A stretch of 64,000 bases of DNA from Streptomyces pyxinicus (GCF_024753135.1 NZ_JANUGP010000002.1:1-64000); one strand, 5' to 3'. Shown: positions 20,643 through 29,363, counted from the stretch's first letter. Translations and numbers: made by a program. Notes: generated by a model not told the origin, from the sequence alone.

Positions 20643-22256
20643 TTGGCGTCGCACCGCAAGCACCCCGCCGGCACCCGAGGACCGGGTCTGCGCGGCCCCG
20701 CCCTCGCCACCGCCGCCTTCACCTCCGTGGCGGTCCTGTCCCAGTCCTCCGCCGCCCAGGCGGCCGAGGCCGCGCCCGCCGACGACGGCCGGCCGAGCCT
20801 GGAGGAGATCGAGCGGAAGATCGACGAGCTGTACCGCCAGGCCGACGCGGCACCGGACGAGGAACCCGCCGCCCGGCAGCGGGCGCGCGTCCAGCACCAG
20901 GCCCAAGAGGAGGCCCGGCGCGCGCGACAGCTGGCCAAGGCGCGCGAAGGCCAGGAGGGGCGCGCGCCGCTCACGGCCGACCCGGACTCGGCCGCCTCCC
21001 TGCTCGCCGAGTTCCCGCGCGACCACTTCGCCCCCAGCAGCGTGCTGAACCGCCTGGCCTCCCGCGTGAAGGACGCGGCGGAACGCGGCGAGCGGGGCAG
21101 GACGGCGGGGAGGACGCAGGACACGCCGCCGGCCGGCGCGGCGTACGGCGGGGGCGCGGGGTCGGTTCCGCGGTACGCCGGGGACACCGGGGCGGTTACC
21201 CGGTACGACGGGGACGCCGGGGACACCGGGGCGGTTAGCCGGTACGGCGGCTACCCGGTCGCGTCCTCGCGGTACGACGGCGGCGCGGGGGCGCCCGAGG
21301 CAGCGCGCGGTGCCCGGGTGGGGATTCCCGCGCCGCGTGACGGCGCGACGGACGCGGGCGCCCTGCCGGCGGGCGCCGTCGGCGCGTCGTACGACGCCCG
21401 TGCCGGGGTACGGCGTGCGGGCGTGGGCTCCGTCTCACGCGAGGGCGGCCCGGTTGCCGGTACGTCCCCCGAAGCCGTCGGCTCGCCCCACGGCCGTACG
21501 GTCGGCTCGCCCTACGGCGGCACGGTCGGCTCGCCCTACGGCGGCACGGTCGACTCGTCCCACGGCCGTACGGTCGGCTCGTCCCACGACGCCACGGTCG
21601 GCTCGCCCCACGGCCGCACAGTCGGCTCGCCCTACGGCGGCACGGTCGGCCCATCTCAAGGCGGCACAGTCGGCTCGTCCCACGCGGTGGACGGCTTCTC
21701 CCCTGCCGCGACGATCGGCTCGTCCTCCTACGACGTGCGGGCGGCGAAGGCCACCGTGCAGCGCAAGCTCGGCACCGCGCGGGAGCTGCTTTCCCGGCTC
21801 CCGGCCGCCGAGGAGGCCCCGTCGGCCGGGCGGGGCGGGCCCCGGCACGCGGCGCCCGCTTCGGCGCCGTACGCCGCCGCATCGCCCGCCCGGCCGGTCA
21901 CCAAGGCCGCGAAGGCGATCGCCTTCGCCCGCGCCCAGCTCGGCAGACCGTACGTGAGCGGTGCCAGCGGGCCCGGCTCCTACGACGCCTCCGGTCTCAC
22001 CCAGGCCGCCTGGAAGGCCGCCGGGGTCACGCTCCCGCGCGCCGCCCGGGACCAGGCCTTCGCCGGCACCCCGGTGCCAGTGGCCGACGCCCGCCCCGGT
22101 GACCTGGTCTTCTTCGGGGAGGACGACGGCCATGTCGGACTGTGCACGGGTGACGGGACGATGATCCACGCTCCGGGGCCGGGCGCGTACGTCCGGGAGG
22201 CGCTCGTGGACCGCGGCGGCGAGTCGGCCGTCCACCGGGTGGTCAGGCCGGTCTGA
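20643..22256 (+). CDS. Secreted NlpC/P60-like protein with the catalytic cysteine replaced
   Basis: A 537-residue exported protein: basic N-terminus, hydrophobic segment LATAAFTSVAVLSQ and AQA cleavage-like site near residue 40, then a coiled coil (about 50-110). A long repeat region (about 165-350) includes eight 8-residue GSP(Y/H)GxTV units. The C-terminal NlpC/P60 domain (about 425-537) keeps both His positions (His497 in GHVGL, His509 in MIHAP), but the nucleophile position reads YDASG with Ala449 where Cys is required. Peptidase activity is therefore unlikely. Start TTG 20643 has GGAAGGAG 9 bases upstream. A c-di-AMP riboswitch precedes it. Confidence 0.85.
   Translation: MASHRKHPAGTRGPGLRGPALATAAFTSVAVLSQSSAAQAAEAAPADDGRPSLEEIERKIDELYRQADAAPDEEPAARQRARVQHQAQEEARRARQLAKAREGQEGRAPLTADPDSAASLLAEFPRDHFAPSSVLNRLASRVKDAAERGERGRTAGRTQDTPPAGAAYGGGAGSVPRYAGDTGAVTRYDGDAGDTGAVSRYGGYPVASSRYDGGAGAPEAARGARVGIPAPRDGATDAGALPAGAVGASYDARAGVRRAGVGSVSREGGPVAGTSPEAVGSPHGRTVGSPYGGTVGSPYGGTVDSSHGRTVGSSHDATVGSPHGRTVGSPYGGTVGPSQGGTVGSSHAVDGFSPAATIGSSSYDVRAAKATVQRKLGTARELLSRLPAAEEAPSAGRGGPRHAAPASAPYAAASPARPVTKAAKAIAFARAQLGRPYVSGASGPGSYDASGLTQAAWKAAGVTLPRAARDQAFAGTPVPVADARPGDLVFFGEDDGHVGLCTGDGTMIHAPGPGAYVREALVDRGGESAVHRVVRPV
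21480..21671 (+). repeat. Eight tandem 24-bp repeats inside the NlpC/P60-like gene
   Basis: Period 24, consensus GGCTCGCCCYACGGCSGYAC plus GGTC, encoding GSPYGGTV-type units with H/Q and S/D variants. Units begin at 21480, 21504 and every 24 bases to 21648. The frame is preserved, so copy number can change without disrupting the gene. Confidence 0.9.
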
Positions 22257-22368
22257 CGGACGGGCGACGGCTCCCCGTTCCGCCCGGCACGCGCGCGTAG
22301 GGCGTTTTTGTGCTCCACGCGCGCGTGCCCTGACCGTTCCGGTGCGGCCGGCTGCCTAGCATCGGCGC

Positions 22369-23334
22369 ATGCCCGGCATCTCAGCTCTGCGCGCGTGGTG
22401 GGCGGGGCGCTCTCCCGTGGCCGGGTCCGCCGTCATGGCGACCGGCATCGTGTCGGTGGGCCTGCGGTCGGCCGGCGCCGAGACGCTCTCTCTGGTGGTG
22501 CTGGCGGTGGCCTGCGGTGCCTGGGTGGTACTGGCCGCCGGCTTCGTCCTGCGGTTGGTCGGTGAGCGGTCGCGCTGGCTGGCCGAGGCGCGCGGTCCGG
22601 GCGCGCTGACCGCCGTCGCCGCGACGACCGTACTGGGCACGGCCCTCTCCCTGGCGGGCGGGCAGACCGCGGCCGGGGTCCTGCTGGCGCTGGCCGCGCT
22701 GCTCTGGCCGGGGCTGCTCGTCCTCGCCGTACGGCATGCCGGGGCCCTCATGCCGGGCTCGGTGTTCCTGTGCTGCGTGGCCACGCAGGGGCTCGCGGTG
22801 CTGGGGGCGACCCTGGCCGCGGCGGTGCAGACGGCGTGGCTCGCGCACACCGCGCTGGTGCTGTTCTGGCTGGGCCTGCTGCTCTACGGCTTCGCTCTGA
22901 CCCGTTTCGACCGGCGGCAGGTGCTGGAGGGCCCCGGGGACCACTGGGTGGCGGGCGGGGCGCTGGCGATCTCGGCGCTGGCCGGGTCGAAGCTGCTCGC
23001 CGCCGCCGACGGGAGCATGTACCTGTGGGACGCCGACGACCGCGGCGTCCTGCGCCTCGTGACGAGCGCGCTGCTCGTGCTGTCCCTGGCCGGCTATGTC
23101 CTGCTGCTGGCGGCCGAGGCGTTCCGGCCGCGCCCCGGTTACGACTTCCGGCGGTGGTCGACGGTGTTCCCGATGGGGATGACGGCGGCGGCGACCCTGT
23201 CCGCCGCGGCCGTGCTGCCCGTGCCCTGGCTCAGAGTGCCGGGAGAGGTGCTGGTGTGGGTGGCGGTGGCGGCGTGGCTCGTGGTGGCCGCCGGTGCGGT
23301 GCGCGCGGTCCGCGCGGGCGAAAACGCCGGGTGA
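22369..23334 (+). CDS. TDT family (TehA/Mae1-like) membrane transporter
   Basis: A 321-residue hydrophobic protein with about nine to ten transmembrane segments. The N-terminal MATGIVSVGL matches the TDT family opening, where MGTGI-type motifs are common, and the C-terminal FPMGMTAAATLSAA is also family-like. TDT proteins export C4-dicarboxylates, tellurite or related anions; the substrate here cannot be read from sequence. It stands alone between the NlpC/P60-like gene and a convergent small membrane protein gene 3 bases away. Confidence 0.7.
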   Translation: MPGISALRAWWAGRSPVAGSAVMATGIVSVGLRSAGAETLSLVVLAVACGAWVVLAAGFVLRLVGERSRWLAEARGPGALTAVAATTVLGTALSLAGGQTAAGVLLALAALLWPGLLVLAVRHAGALMPGSVFLCCVATQGLAVLGATLAAAVQTAWLAHTALVLFWLGLLLYGFALTRFDRRQVLEGPGDHWVAGGALAISALAGSKLLAAADGSMYLWDADDRGVLRLVTSALLVLSLAGYVLLLAAEAFRPRPGYDFRRWSTVFPMGMTAAATLSAAAVLPVPWLRVPGEVLVWVAVAAWLVVAAGAVRAVRAGENAG

Positions 23335-23337
23335 CCG

Positions 23338-23691
23338 TCAGGTCCACAGGACGGCGATGAAGATGTTGACCGTCGTCAGCAGGCCGACCAGCCCGAAGAG
23401 GCTCTTGTCGACGTGCTCGTCGTCCCGCTTGACGTAGACCAGTCCCAGGATCACGATCAGCAGCGCCAGCTTGACGCCGATCTTGACGGTGTTGACCGGG
23501 TAGTCCTGGGCCTGGTTGAGGCCGACCAGGACCACGCCGGTGACCAGCATCGTCGCGGCACCGTGCAGCATGGCCGGGACGAAGCGGGCGGTGCCCTGTC
23601 CTATGGCCTTCATCTGGGTGAGGAAACCACCGAGCAACGCGGCGATGCCGACGATGTGCAGGCCGACGAAGAGGTGGATGAGTACGTCCAT
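23338..23691 (-). CDS. Small integral membrane protein, four predicted helices
   Basis: A 117-residue protein that is nearly all membrane: helices near residues 3-25 (LIHLFVGLHIVGIAALLGGF), 40-60, 68-88 (IGVKLALLIVILGLVYV) and 98-117 (LFGLVGLLTTVNIFIAVLW). It carries a short cytoplasmic KRDDEHVDK loop. No catalytic motif and no firm family assignment. A TTAGGCT -10-like sequence lies 12 bases upstream of the ATG, so the message may have little leader. Function unknown. Confidence 0.7.
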   Translation of the reverse strand: MDVLIHLFVGLHIVGIAALLGGFLTQMKAIGQGTARFVPAMLHGAATMLVTGVVLVGLNQAQDYPVNTVKIGVKLALLIVILGLVYVKRDDEHVDKSLFGLVGLLTTVNIFIAVLWT

Positions 23692-24129
23692 GGGGCTGGA
23701 GCCTAACGAGGGGCGCCCGAGCCCCTGTGCGAGGGTCCGAACGCTCCTCGTTTCGGCAGGCCGGAGTCACGGAGCGTGAGGCTCTCGCGCACATGCGGTC
23801 CATAGCAGCCCACGACTCCCAGTGGTCCCGATTTCCGTGCTTCGGTCAGCACGCTACGTGAAGACGGCGGTCCAGCGTGATCAAGCCGATCGCACCCGGA
23901 CACGACTCGACACGCCACAGCCAGTTGTGGACACCGCGTTACCGAACCGTCACAGTCCGTTCTAGCGTCCTCCCCCAGGTGACCGGCTCCCCAACGCCGC
24001 CCGGACCAGGGGCTGCGGTCGGCCACCTCCGCCGAGAACGGCCCGGCGGCGGCCCCGCTCCCCCGTGCGGGCCGCCGCCGGGCTCCGCACCGCTCGGCCG
24101 TAGGAGTCCCGGAAGGACGGACGATCCAG
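23692..24129. other. Divergent promoter region between the small membrane protein and NlpC/P60 genes
   Basis: About 440 bases with no supported gene. CGTTCTAGCGTCC near 23958-23970 holds a TAGCGT -10-like element that could serve the plus-strand NlpC/P60 gene. Unlike the paralogue at 20.6 kb, no ydaO riboswitch blocks (GGGGTGAATC, CCCGACAGCTAACC) are present. Confidence 0.5.
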
Positions 24130-25188
24130 GTGGCAGCGCACCGCAAGCCCCGGCAACGCTCGCTCGGCGGCCATACGGCCCGTACGGCCGCCACGCTCGC
24201 CCTGGCCGGCGCGGCCACCGCGACGGTCTTCGACGGGACGGGGCAGGCGGCGCCGCGGCTCACGGCGGCGCAGGTGAAGGCCAAGGTCGAGACGCTGTAC
24301 CGGCAGGCGGAGGCGGCCACCGAGAAGTACGACGGGGCCAAGGAGCAGGCGGACGCGGGCGAGCGGCGGGTGAGCGCGCTGCAGGACCAGGCCGCCCGCA
24401 AGCAGCAGCGGCTGAACTCGGCCCGGGACGCGCTCGGTTCCGTGGCGACGGCGCAGTACCGCGCGGGTGGCATCGACCCGGCCTGGCAACTGGCCCTGTC
24501 CAGCGACCCGGACCGGTATCTGGACGGCGCCGCGTTCGCCGAGCGGGCCGGTGACCGGCAGGCCGCCGCCGTGTCCCGGGTGCGCGGGCAGCTCCGGGAG
24601 ATCGAGCGGCTACGCGGTGCGGCGCGCGTCGAGCTGACGTCCCTGCGCGCCCGGCAGGCCGAACTGCGGCGGCAGAAGAAGACCGTCACCGGCAAGCTCG
24701 CCGAGGCCCGGCGGCTGCTGGCCCGGCTCACTCCCCGGCAGCGGGCCGCGGTCACCGGCGACGGCAGCCCGGCCGCGCACGCCTCCCGCTCGGCCGCCGG
24801 CGCCCGGCAGACGCTGGACGCGTCCACGGTGGCCCCGAACTCCCGCGCGGCGGCGGCCGTCTCCTACGCCTACGCCAAGCTGGGCAGCCCCTACGTGTGG
24901 GGCGCCACCGGCCCCGACGCCTTCGACTGCTCGGGCCTCGTCCAGGCCGCCTACCGCTCGGCCGGCGTCTCCCTGCCGCGCACCACCTACGCCCAGATCA
25001 ACGTGGGCCGCCGGGTCGCCCGCTCCGCGCTCCAGCCCGGTGACCTGGTGTTCTTCTACTCCGGGATCAGCCATGTCGGCCTCTACGTCGGGCACGGCCA
25101 GATGATCCACGCCCCCAACCCGTCGGCCCCGGTGCGGCTGGCGCCGGTCGACGAGATGCCGTTCGCCGGCGCGGCCCGGGTCGCGTGA
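24130..25188 (+). CDS. Secreted NlpC/P60 (C40) peptidoglycan endopeptidase
   Basis: A 352-residue exported protein read from GTG 24130, with Shine-Dalgarno-like GGAAGGACGG upstream. The N-terminal export signal (LALAGAATATVF) precedes long coiled coils (about 45-215) typical of RipA-like hydrolases. The C-terminal C40 domain is intact: Cys267 in FDCSGL, His315 in SHVGLY and His327 in MIHAP. It should cleave within the stem peptide between D-Glu and the diamino acid during growth or spore formation. It is an intact counterpart of the degenerate paralogue at 20643. It is convergent with the GlxA-type regulator. Confidence 0.92.
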   Translation: MAAHRKPRQRSLGGHTARTAATLALAGAATATVFDGTGQAAPRLTAAQVKAKVETLYRQAEAATEKYDGAKEQADAGERRVSALQDQAARKQQRLNSARDALGSVATAQYRAGGIDPAWQLALSSDPDRYLDGAAFAERAGDRQAAAVSRVRGQLREIERLRGAARVELTSLRARQAELRRQKKTVTGKLAEARRLLARLTPRQRAAVTGDGSPAAHASRSAAGARQTLDASTVAPNSRAAAAVSYAYAKLGSPYVWGATGPDAFDCSGLVQAAYRSAGVSLPRTTYAQINVGRRVARSALQPGDLVFFYSGISHVGLYVGHGQMIHAPNPSAPVRLAPVDEMPFAGAARVA

Positions 25189-25195
25189 GGTGCCG

Positions 25196-26194
25196 TCAGC
25201 CCATCCGCGGGGTCCGGAACCTGCGGCGGTACTCCGTCGGCGTGGTGTCCAGGCGCCGGCGGAACGCTCGTACCAGGGTGTCCGTCGTGCCGAACCCGCA
25301 CACGGCGGCGACCCGTTCGAGAGTGGCGTCGGTGGTCTCCAGTTCGCCGCGCGCCTTCTCGACGCGGACGGACTCGATGTAGGCGTACGGGGTCATGCCC
25401 AGCTCGGACTTGAACAGCCGGGTCAGATGCCGGTCGCTGACGTGGGCGTGTGCGGCGATGGCGGCGATGGTGAGCGGTTCGGCGATGTGGCACAGGATGT
25501 ACTGCCGCAGGTCCTCGATGCGCCGGGTGGCGGAGACCTGCTCCAGCGGCACACTGAACTGGCTCTGCCCGCTGGGTCGTTTGAGGTACATCACCAGTTG
25601 CCGGGCCACCCGCAGGGCCACGGCCTCACCGAGGTCCTCGGCGACGAGGGCGAGGGACAGGTCGAGACAGGCGCTGATCCCCGCGCCGGTCCAGATGTTG
25701 CCCTCGCGGATGAAGATCGGGTCCGCGTCGACCTCGACGGCCGGGTGGTCGGCGGCCAGTCGGGGCGCGGTCGACCAGTGGGTGGTGGCGCGCTTGCCGT
25801 CCAGCAGGCCGGCGGCGGCGAGGACATGGGCGCCGACACACACCGAGGCGATCCGGTCCGTGGTGCCGGCCAGGGTCTTCACCCAGGTGACGACCACGGG
25901 ATCGACCAGCGGGTGCACGCGGCGCTCACTGTCGACCTCGACCGCCCCGGGGACGACGAGCGTGTCGATACGGCGTCTGGCGGCCTGCTCGAAGGTGACG
26001 TCCGGCAGGACGCGGACGCCCGCGCCGGTGGTGACCGGGTCCGTGGACTCGGCCGCCAGCAGGACCTCGTACCCCGCGGCGTCGTTCGTCTCCCGCCGGG
26101 CCAGGGCGAACACCTCCGGCGGCCCGGTGACGTCGAGGAGGTCCACGCCGTCGAAGAGGACGATGACGATGAGCCGTCTGATGCTGCCCGGCAC
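25196..26194 (-). CDS. GlxA family transcriptional regulator (DJ-1/PfpI plus AraC HTH)
   Basis: A 332-residue two-domain protein. Residues 1-175 form a DJ-1/PfpI-like fold (VIVLFDGVDLLDVTGPPEVF; elbow-like SVCVGAHVLAAAGLLDG). The C-terminal 100 residues form two AraC helix-turn-helix motifs (TIAAIAAHAHVSDRHLTRLF and ERVAAVCGFGTTDTLVRAFR). Start is GTG 26194 after GAGGGGGAA. It is divergent from a cysteine hydrolase gene, a common pairing in which the regulator controls its neighbour. The ligand is unknown. Confidence 0.88.
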   Translation of the reverse strand: MPGSIRRLIVIVLFDGVDLLDVTGPPEVFALARRETNDAAGYEVLLAAESTDPVTTGAGVRVLPDVTFEQAARRRIDTLVVPGAVEVDSERRVHPLVDPVVVTWVKTLAGTTDRIASVCVGAHVLAAAGLLDGKRATTHWSTAPRLAADHPAVEVDADPIFIREGNIWTGAGISACLDLSLALVAEDLGEAVALRVARQLVMYLKRPSGQSQFSVPLEQVSATRRIEDLRQYILCHIAEPLTIAAIAAHAHVSDRHLTRLFKSELGMTPYAYIESVRVEKARGELETTDATLERVAAVCGFGTTDTLVRAFRRRLDTTPTEYRRRFRTPRMG

Positions 26195-26243
26195 GCTTCC
26201 CCCTCACGCCAACGGCATGTCTGTATCTGCATGTTAGCCGTCA

Positions 26244-26272
26244 TTGCCGACACGAGGCGGGGTGCATAGCGT
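26244..26272 (+). promoter_or_regulatory. Promoter of the isochorismatase-like gene
   Basis: TTGCCG (26244-26249), a 17-base spacer, then TAGCGT (26267-26272), a good housekeeping-type promoter. Two GCATGT repeats 14 bases apart lie just upstream (near 26215-26234), possible sites for the divergent AraC-type regulator. Confidence 0.5.
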
Positions 26273-26344
26273 GGTGATCCGCAGCCCGGCCCACCGCACC
26301 GGCCGGGCAGCGGAACCCACCCCACCTCCGAAGGCGGCACACCC

Positions 26345-26932
26345 ATGTCCCGTACGACCCTGCGCCGGCTCAACGGCTTCGACGAGACCCCGGCCACGCT
26401 CACCGGCTCGACACTGCTCCTGATCGACTTCCAGAACACCTACACCCGGGGCGTGATGGAGCTGGACGGCTGGGAGGCCTCCCTCGACGCCGCGGCCGAA
26501 CTGCTGGCTCGGGCCCGCGCGGCCGGCACGAAGGTCGTGCACGTGATCAACGACGGCGGCGCGGGCACCCCGTACGACATCCGGGCCGAGATCGGCCGGA
26601 TCCATTCCCGCGTCGCCCCCGCCGACGGCGAGCCCGTCGTCGTCAAACAGACCCCGGACGCCTTCCACGGCACCGACCTGGACACCCATGTCCCGGAGGG
26701 GCAGGACGTCATCATCGCCGGCTGGATGACCCACATGTGCGTGGCGTTCACGGCGCAGGGCGCGTTCCTGCGCGGCAACCGGCCCACCGTCGTCGCCGAC
26801 GCCACCGCGACCCGGTCGCTGCCGATGGCGGGCACCGACCTGGACGCCCGCCAGGTGCACTACAGCGCCCTCGCCACCATCGCCGACCTCTTCGGTGTCG
26901 TCGTCGGGTCGCAGCAGGAGATCGCCCGCTGA
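26345..26932 (+). CDS. Isochorismatase-like cysteine hydrolase
   Basis: A 195-residue protein of the isochorismatase-like superfamily. The catalytic triad is visible: Asp28 in LLIDFQN, Lys101 in VVVKQTPDAF and Cys132 in THMCV. The preceding WMTHM is the usual cis-peptide loop. Such enzymes hydrolyse amides or vinyl ethers (nicotinamide, N-carbamoyl compounds, isochorismate); the substrate is not determined here. A cluster of GGAGG-poor but purine-rich sequence (CGAAGGCGG) precedes the ATG. Probably controlled by the divergent GlxA-type regulator. Confidence 0.88.
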   Translation: MSRTTLRRLNGFDETPATLTGSTLLLIDFQNTYTRGVMELDGWEASLDAAAELLARARAAGTKVVHVINDGGAGTPYDIRAEIGRIHSRVAPADGEPVVVKQTPDAFHGTDLDTHVPEGQDVIIAGWMTHMCVAFTAQGAFLRGNRPTVVADATATRSLPMAGTDLDARQVHYSALATIADLFGVVVGSQQEIAR

Positions 26933-27190
26933 GCCCACGCCGTCGGACGGCCACACGCTCGACGGCGACGAGCCGCCCGTGGTGGCCGACGCCTCCACCC
27001 TCCAGCCCGGCCGCTGACGGACAACCCGGGGGCACTCCGCCGCGAAGCAGGTCGACGAGGCCGCTCTCGCCACGATCCGGGACCCGGTCCGCACAGGATC
27101 GGCACCGCCGGACGCGCTGGTCCCGGTCGCTCCCCCTCCAGGCCGCGAGGGCCCTGGCCGGCACGTGCCCACCGAGTCGCGGACGAGGCG
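26933..27190. other. Apparently non-coding gap after the cysteine hydrolase
   Basis: About 260 bases. One frame reads TPSDGHTLDGDEPPVVADAS before a stop and another reads QVDEAALATIRDPVRTG, both with coding-like base use, so decayed gene fragments are possible. I cannot name a parent gene. Confidence 0.3.
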
Positions 27191-27904
27191 TCAGACCAGA
27201 CGGCGCGCGGTCGCCCAGCGCGTCAGCTCGTGACGGTTCGACAGCTGGAGCTTGCGCAGCACCGCCGAGACATGGGACTCGACCGTCTTCACCGAGATGA
27301 ACAGCTGCTTGGCGATCTCCTTGTAGGCATAGCCCCGGGCGATCAGCCGCAGCACCTCGCGCTCGCGCTGGGTGAGACGGTCCAGGTCCTCGTCCACGGG
27401 CGGGGCGTCGGTGGAGGCGAAGGCGTCCAGGACGAACCCCGCCAGCCGGGGGGAGAAGACGGCGTCGCCCTCCTGCACCCGGAAGATCGAGTCCACCAGG
27501 TCGGCGCCCGTGATCGTCTTGGTGACGTAACCGCGCGCACCGCCCCGGATCACCCCGATCACGTCCTCGGCCGCGTCCGACACGGACAACGCGAGGAAGC
27601 GCACCGGCCGCTCGGCGTCGGCGGTCAGCGCGGCGCACCGGCGCAGCACCTCGACCCCGCCGCCGCCCGGCAGATGCACGTCCAGGAGGACCACCTCGGG
27701 CCGGGTCGCGGTGATGACCGTGACGGCCTGGTCGACGTCCGCCGCCTCTCCGACCACCTCGACACCGGTCTGCGCGGTCTGGCCGATCTCGGCCTGGACG
27801 CCGGTCCGGAACATCCGGTGGTCGTCCACAAGCACCACCCTGACGTGCCGCCCGGCCGTCTCCGCCGCTGCCGGCGTGCCGTTCCCCTCGGTCGCGTCGC
27901 TCAT
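27191..27904 (-). CDS. NarL/LuxR family response regulator
   Basis: A 237-residue regulator. The receiver domain has Asp27-Asp28, phospho-acceptor Asp75 (VVLLDVHLPG) and the conserved Thr/Ser and Lys further on. The C-terminal LuxR helix-turn-helix reads LTQREREVLRLIARGYAYKE, then FISVKTVESHVSAVLRKL. Its start overlaps the stop of the upstream histidine kinase by 4 bases. With that kinase it forms a two-component pair that resembles EsrSR of Corynebacterium glutamicum, where the kinase also has an N-terminal PspC domain and the system answers cell-envelope stress. That correspondence is inference. Confidence 0.92.
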   Translation of the reverse strand: MSDATEGNGTPAAAETAGRHVRVVLVDDHRMFRTGVQAEIGQTAQTGVEVVGEAADVDQAVTVITATRPEVVLLDVHLPGGGGVEVLRRCAALTADAERPVRFLALSVSDAAEDVIGVIRGGARGYVTKTITGADLVDSIFRVQEGDAVFSPRLAGFVLDAFASTDAPPVDEDLDRLTQREREVLRLIARGYAYKEIAKQLFISVKTVESHVSAVLRKLQLSNRHELTRWATARRLV

Positions 27905-29193
27905 GACGTCTTCTCCGCCCTCTCCATCTCCAGCTCGACCTCCGTGCCGCCGCCCGGCACCGCCCGCAGCCGGGCCGTGCCGCCGTTGCGCTCCATGCGG
28001 CCGATGATCGATTCTCTGACGCCCATGCGGTCGGCGGGTATGGAATCGAGGTCAAAGCCCGGCCCGCGGTCGCGCACGGACACGAACACCGCCCTCCCCT
28101 CGACCTCGGCGTAGACCTGCACGGCGCCGCCCTCGCCACCGTACTTGGCGGCGTTCACCATCGCCTCGCGCGCCGCCTGCATCTGCGCCGCGGTCCCCTC
28201 GTCCAAGGGGCAGTCGCCGACTATGACGACCTCGATGGGCACACCGTGCTTGTCCTCCACCTCCGCGGCGTTGCGCCGCACCGCCTCCGCGACGGTGTCC
28301 GGCTCGTCGGCCTCGGCCTTGCCGGTGCCCTCCGGTTTGTACAGCCAGGTGCGCAGGTCCCGCTCCTGGGCGCGGGCGAGGCGGCGAACCTCGCCCGCGT
28401 TCTCCGCGTTGCGCTGGATCAGGGTGAGGGTGTGCAGCACCGAGTCGTGGACGTGCGCGGCGACCTCCGCCCGCTCCTGGGCGCGGATACGCATCAGGCG
28501 CTCCTCGGACAGGTCCTGCGTCATACGGACCAGATAGGGGCCGGCGAGCAGCGTGATACCGACGAGGACCGCGAGGGCGGCCTGCAGCACCGCGCCGAGA
28601 TGAGCGGCCGACCCTTGCAGGACGAAGATCGCGGTGGCACCGGCCGTTACCAGCAGGACACCGCCGGCCGCGCGGACCAGGGTGAGCGTGCGGCGGCGCC
28701 GGCCGACCTCGACCCAGCGTGCCCGGCGGGCGTTGTCCGCCTGCCGCCAGACCAGGGCGACACCGGCCGCGACCAGGACGGTGGGCAGCAGGTAGGCCTT
28801 GGCCGCGCTGCCCAGGTTGACGCTGCTCACGAAGACGACCGACACGACGACCATGAGGAGCAGCGCGACGATCTGTCCCCGGTCCGGTTTGCGGGCCACC
28901 AGTCTGCGGCGGCCGTCCGGGAAGGTCTCCGTGCCGACCAGCGTCGGCGGCTTCTGGTCGCCCACACCGCCGATGCCGAGGGGCACGAAGAACCAGAACG
29001 CGGCGTACAGCAGCGCTCCGAGGCCGTCCGCCATGAACAGGCCGACGAAGACGAGCCGCACCCAGACGACGGGCAGCCCGAGGTGCCCGGCGAGGCCCCG
29101 CGCCACCCCGCCGAGCCAGCGTCCGTCGCTGCTGCGGTAGAGCTTGCGCGGCGGCCGCGGGTCTTCGAGTGGCAGGCTTGCGGCTTCCGGCAT
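27901..29193 (-). CDS. PspC-domain sensor histidine kinase
   Basis: A 430-residue protein from ATG 29193. The PspC domain comes first (KLYRSSDGRWLGGVARGLAG, about residues 16-75), then several transmembrane segments (to about 235). A HisKA_3 dimerisation part with phospho-accepting His in AAHVHDSVLHTL follows, and an HATPase domain with MQAAREAMVNAAKY and RDRGPGFD. Kinases of this type pair with LuxR regulators, as here, by 4-base overlap. The ATG is 9-15 bases from alternative GTG codons and no strong Shine-Dalgarno sequence is seen, so the start is uncertain. It is divergent from another PspC protein. Confidence 0.88.
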   Translation of the reverse strand: MPEAASLPLEDPRPPRKLYRSSDGRWLGGVARGLAGHLGLPVVWVRLVFVGLFMADGLGALLYAAFWFFVPLGIGGVGDQKPPTLVGTETFPDGRRRLVARKPDRGQIVALLLMVVVSVVFVSSVNLGSAAKAYLLPTVLVAAGVALVWRQADNARRARWVEVGRRRRTLTLVRAAGGVLLVTAGATAIFVLQGSAAHLGAVLQAALAVLVGITLLAGPYLVRMTQDLSEERLMRIRAQERAEVAAHVHDSVLHTLTLIQRNAENAGEVRRLARAQERDLRTWLYKPEGTGKAEADEPDTVAEAVRRNAAEVEDKHGVPIEVVIVGDCPLDEGTAAQMQAAREAMVNAAKYGGEGGAVQVYAEVEGRAVFVSVRDRGPGFDLDSIPADRMGVRESIIGRMERNGGTARLRAVPGGGTEVELEMERAEKTS

Positions 29194-29227
29194 GCCAACG
29201 ATGGTCACACGGCCGGAGGGGCCGGGC

Positions 29228-29363
29228 ATCAGGGTCGGTCCCGGAGACGCCCCTGATCTTCGCCAGGGTCGGCTCGGGGAGCCCCGGAACCCGGCGGTCC
29301 GCGGAGGCTCGAACACTTCCCCGCTCCCTGTCAGGGCCGATTTCAGGGTTCGCCCAGGGTCGT
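29228..29363. promoter_or_regulatory. Cluster of CAGGGT(T)CG motifs between the divergent PspC genes
   Basis: CAGGGTCGG at 29230-29238 and 29264-29272, CAGGGTTCG at 29344-29352, and CAGGGTCG at 29355-29362 (11 bases after the previous one). All face the same way. Repeated sites spaced about one helical turn apart in a shared promoter region fit binding of the two-component response regulator. Confidence 0.4.

Noticed and set aside
23870..24129. Possible second ydaO riboswitch before the active NlpC/P60 gene
   Set aside because: The conserved GGGGTGAATC and CCCGACAGCTAACC blocks are absent.
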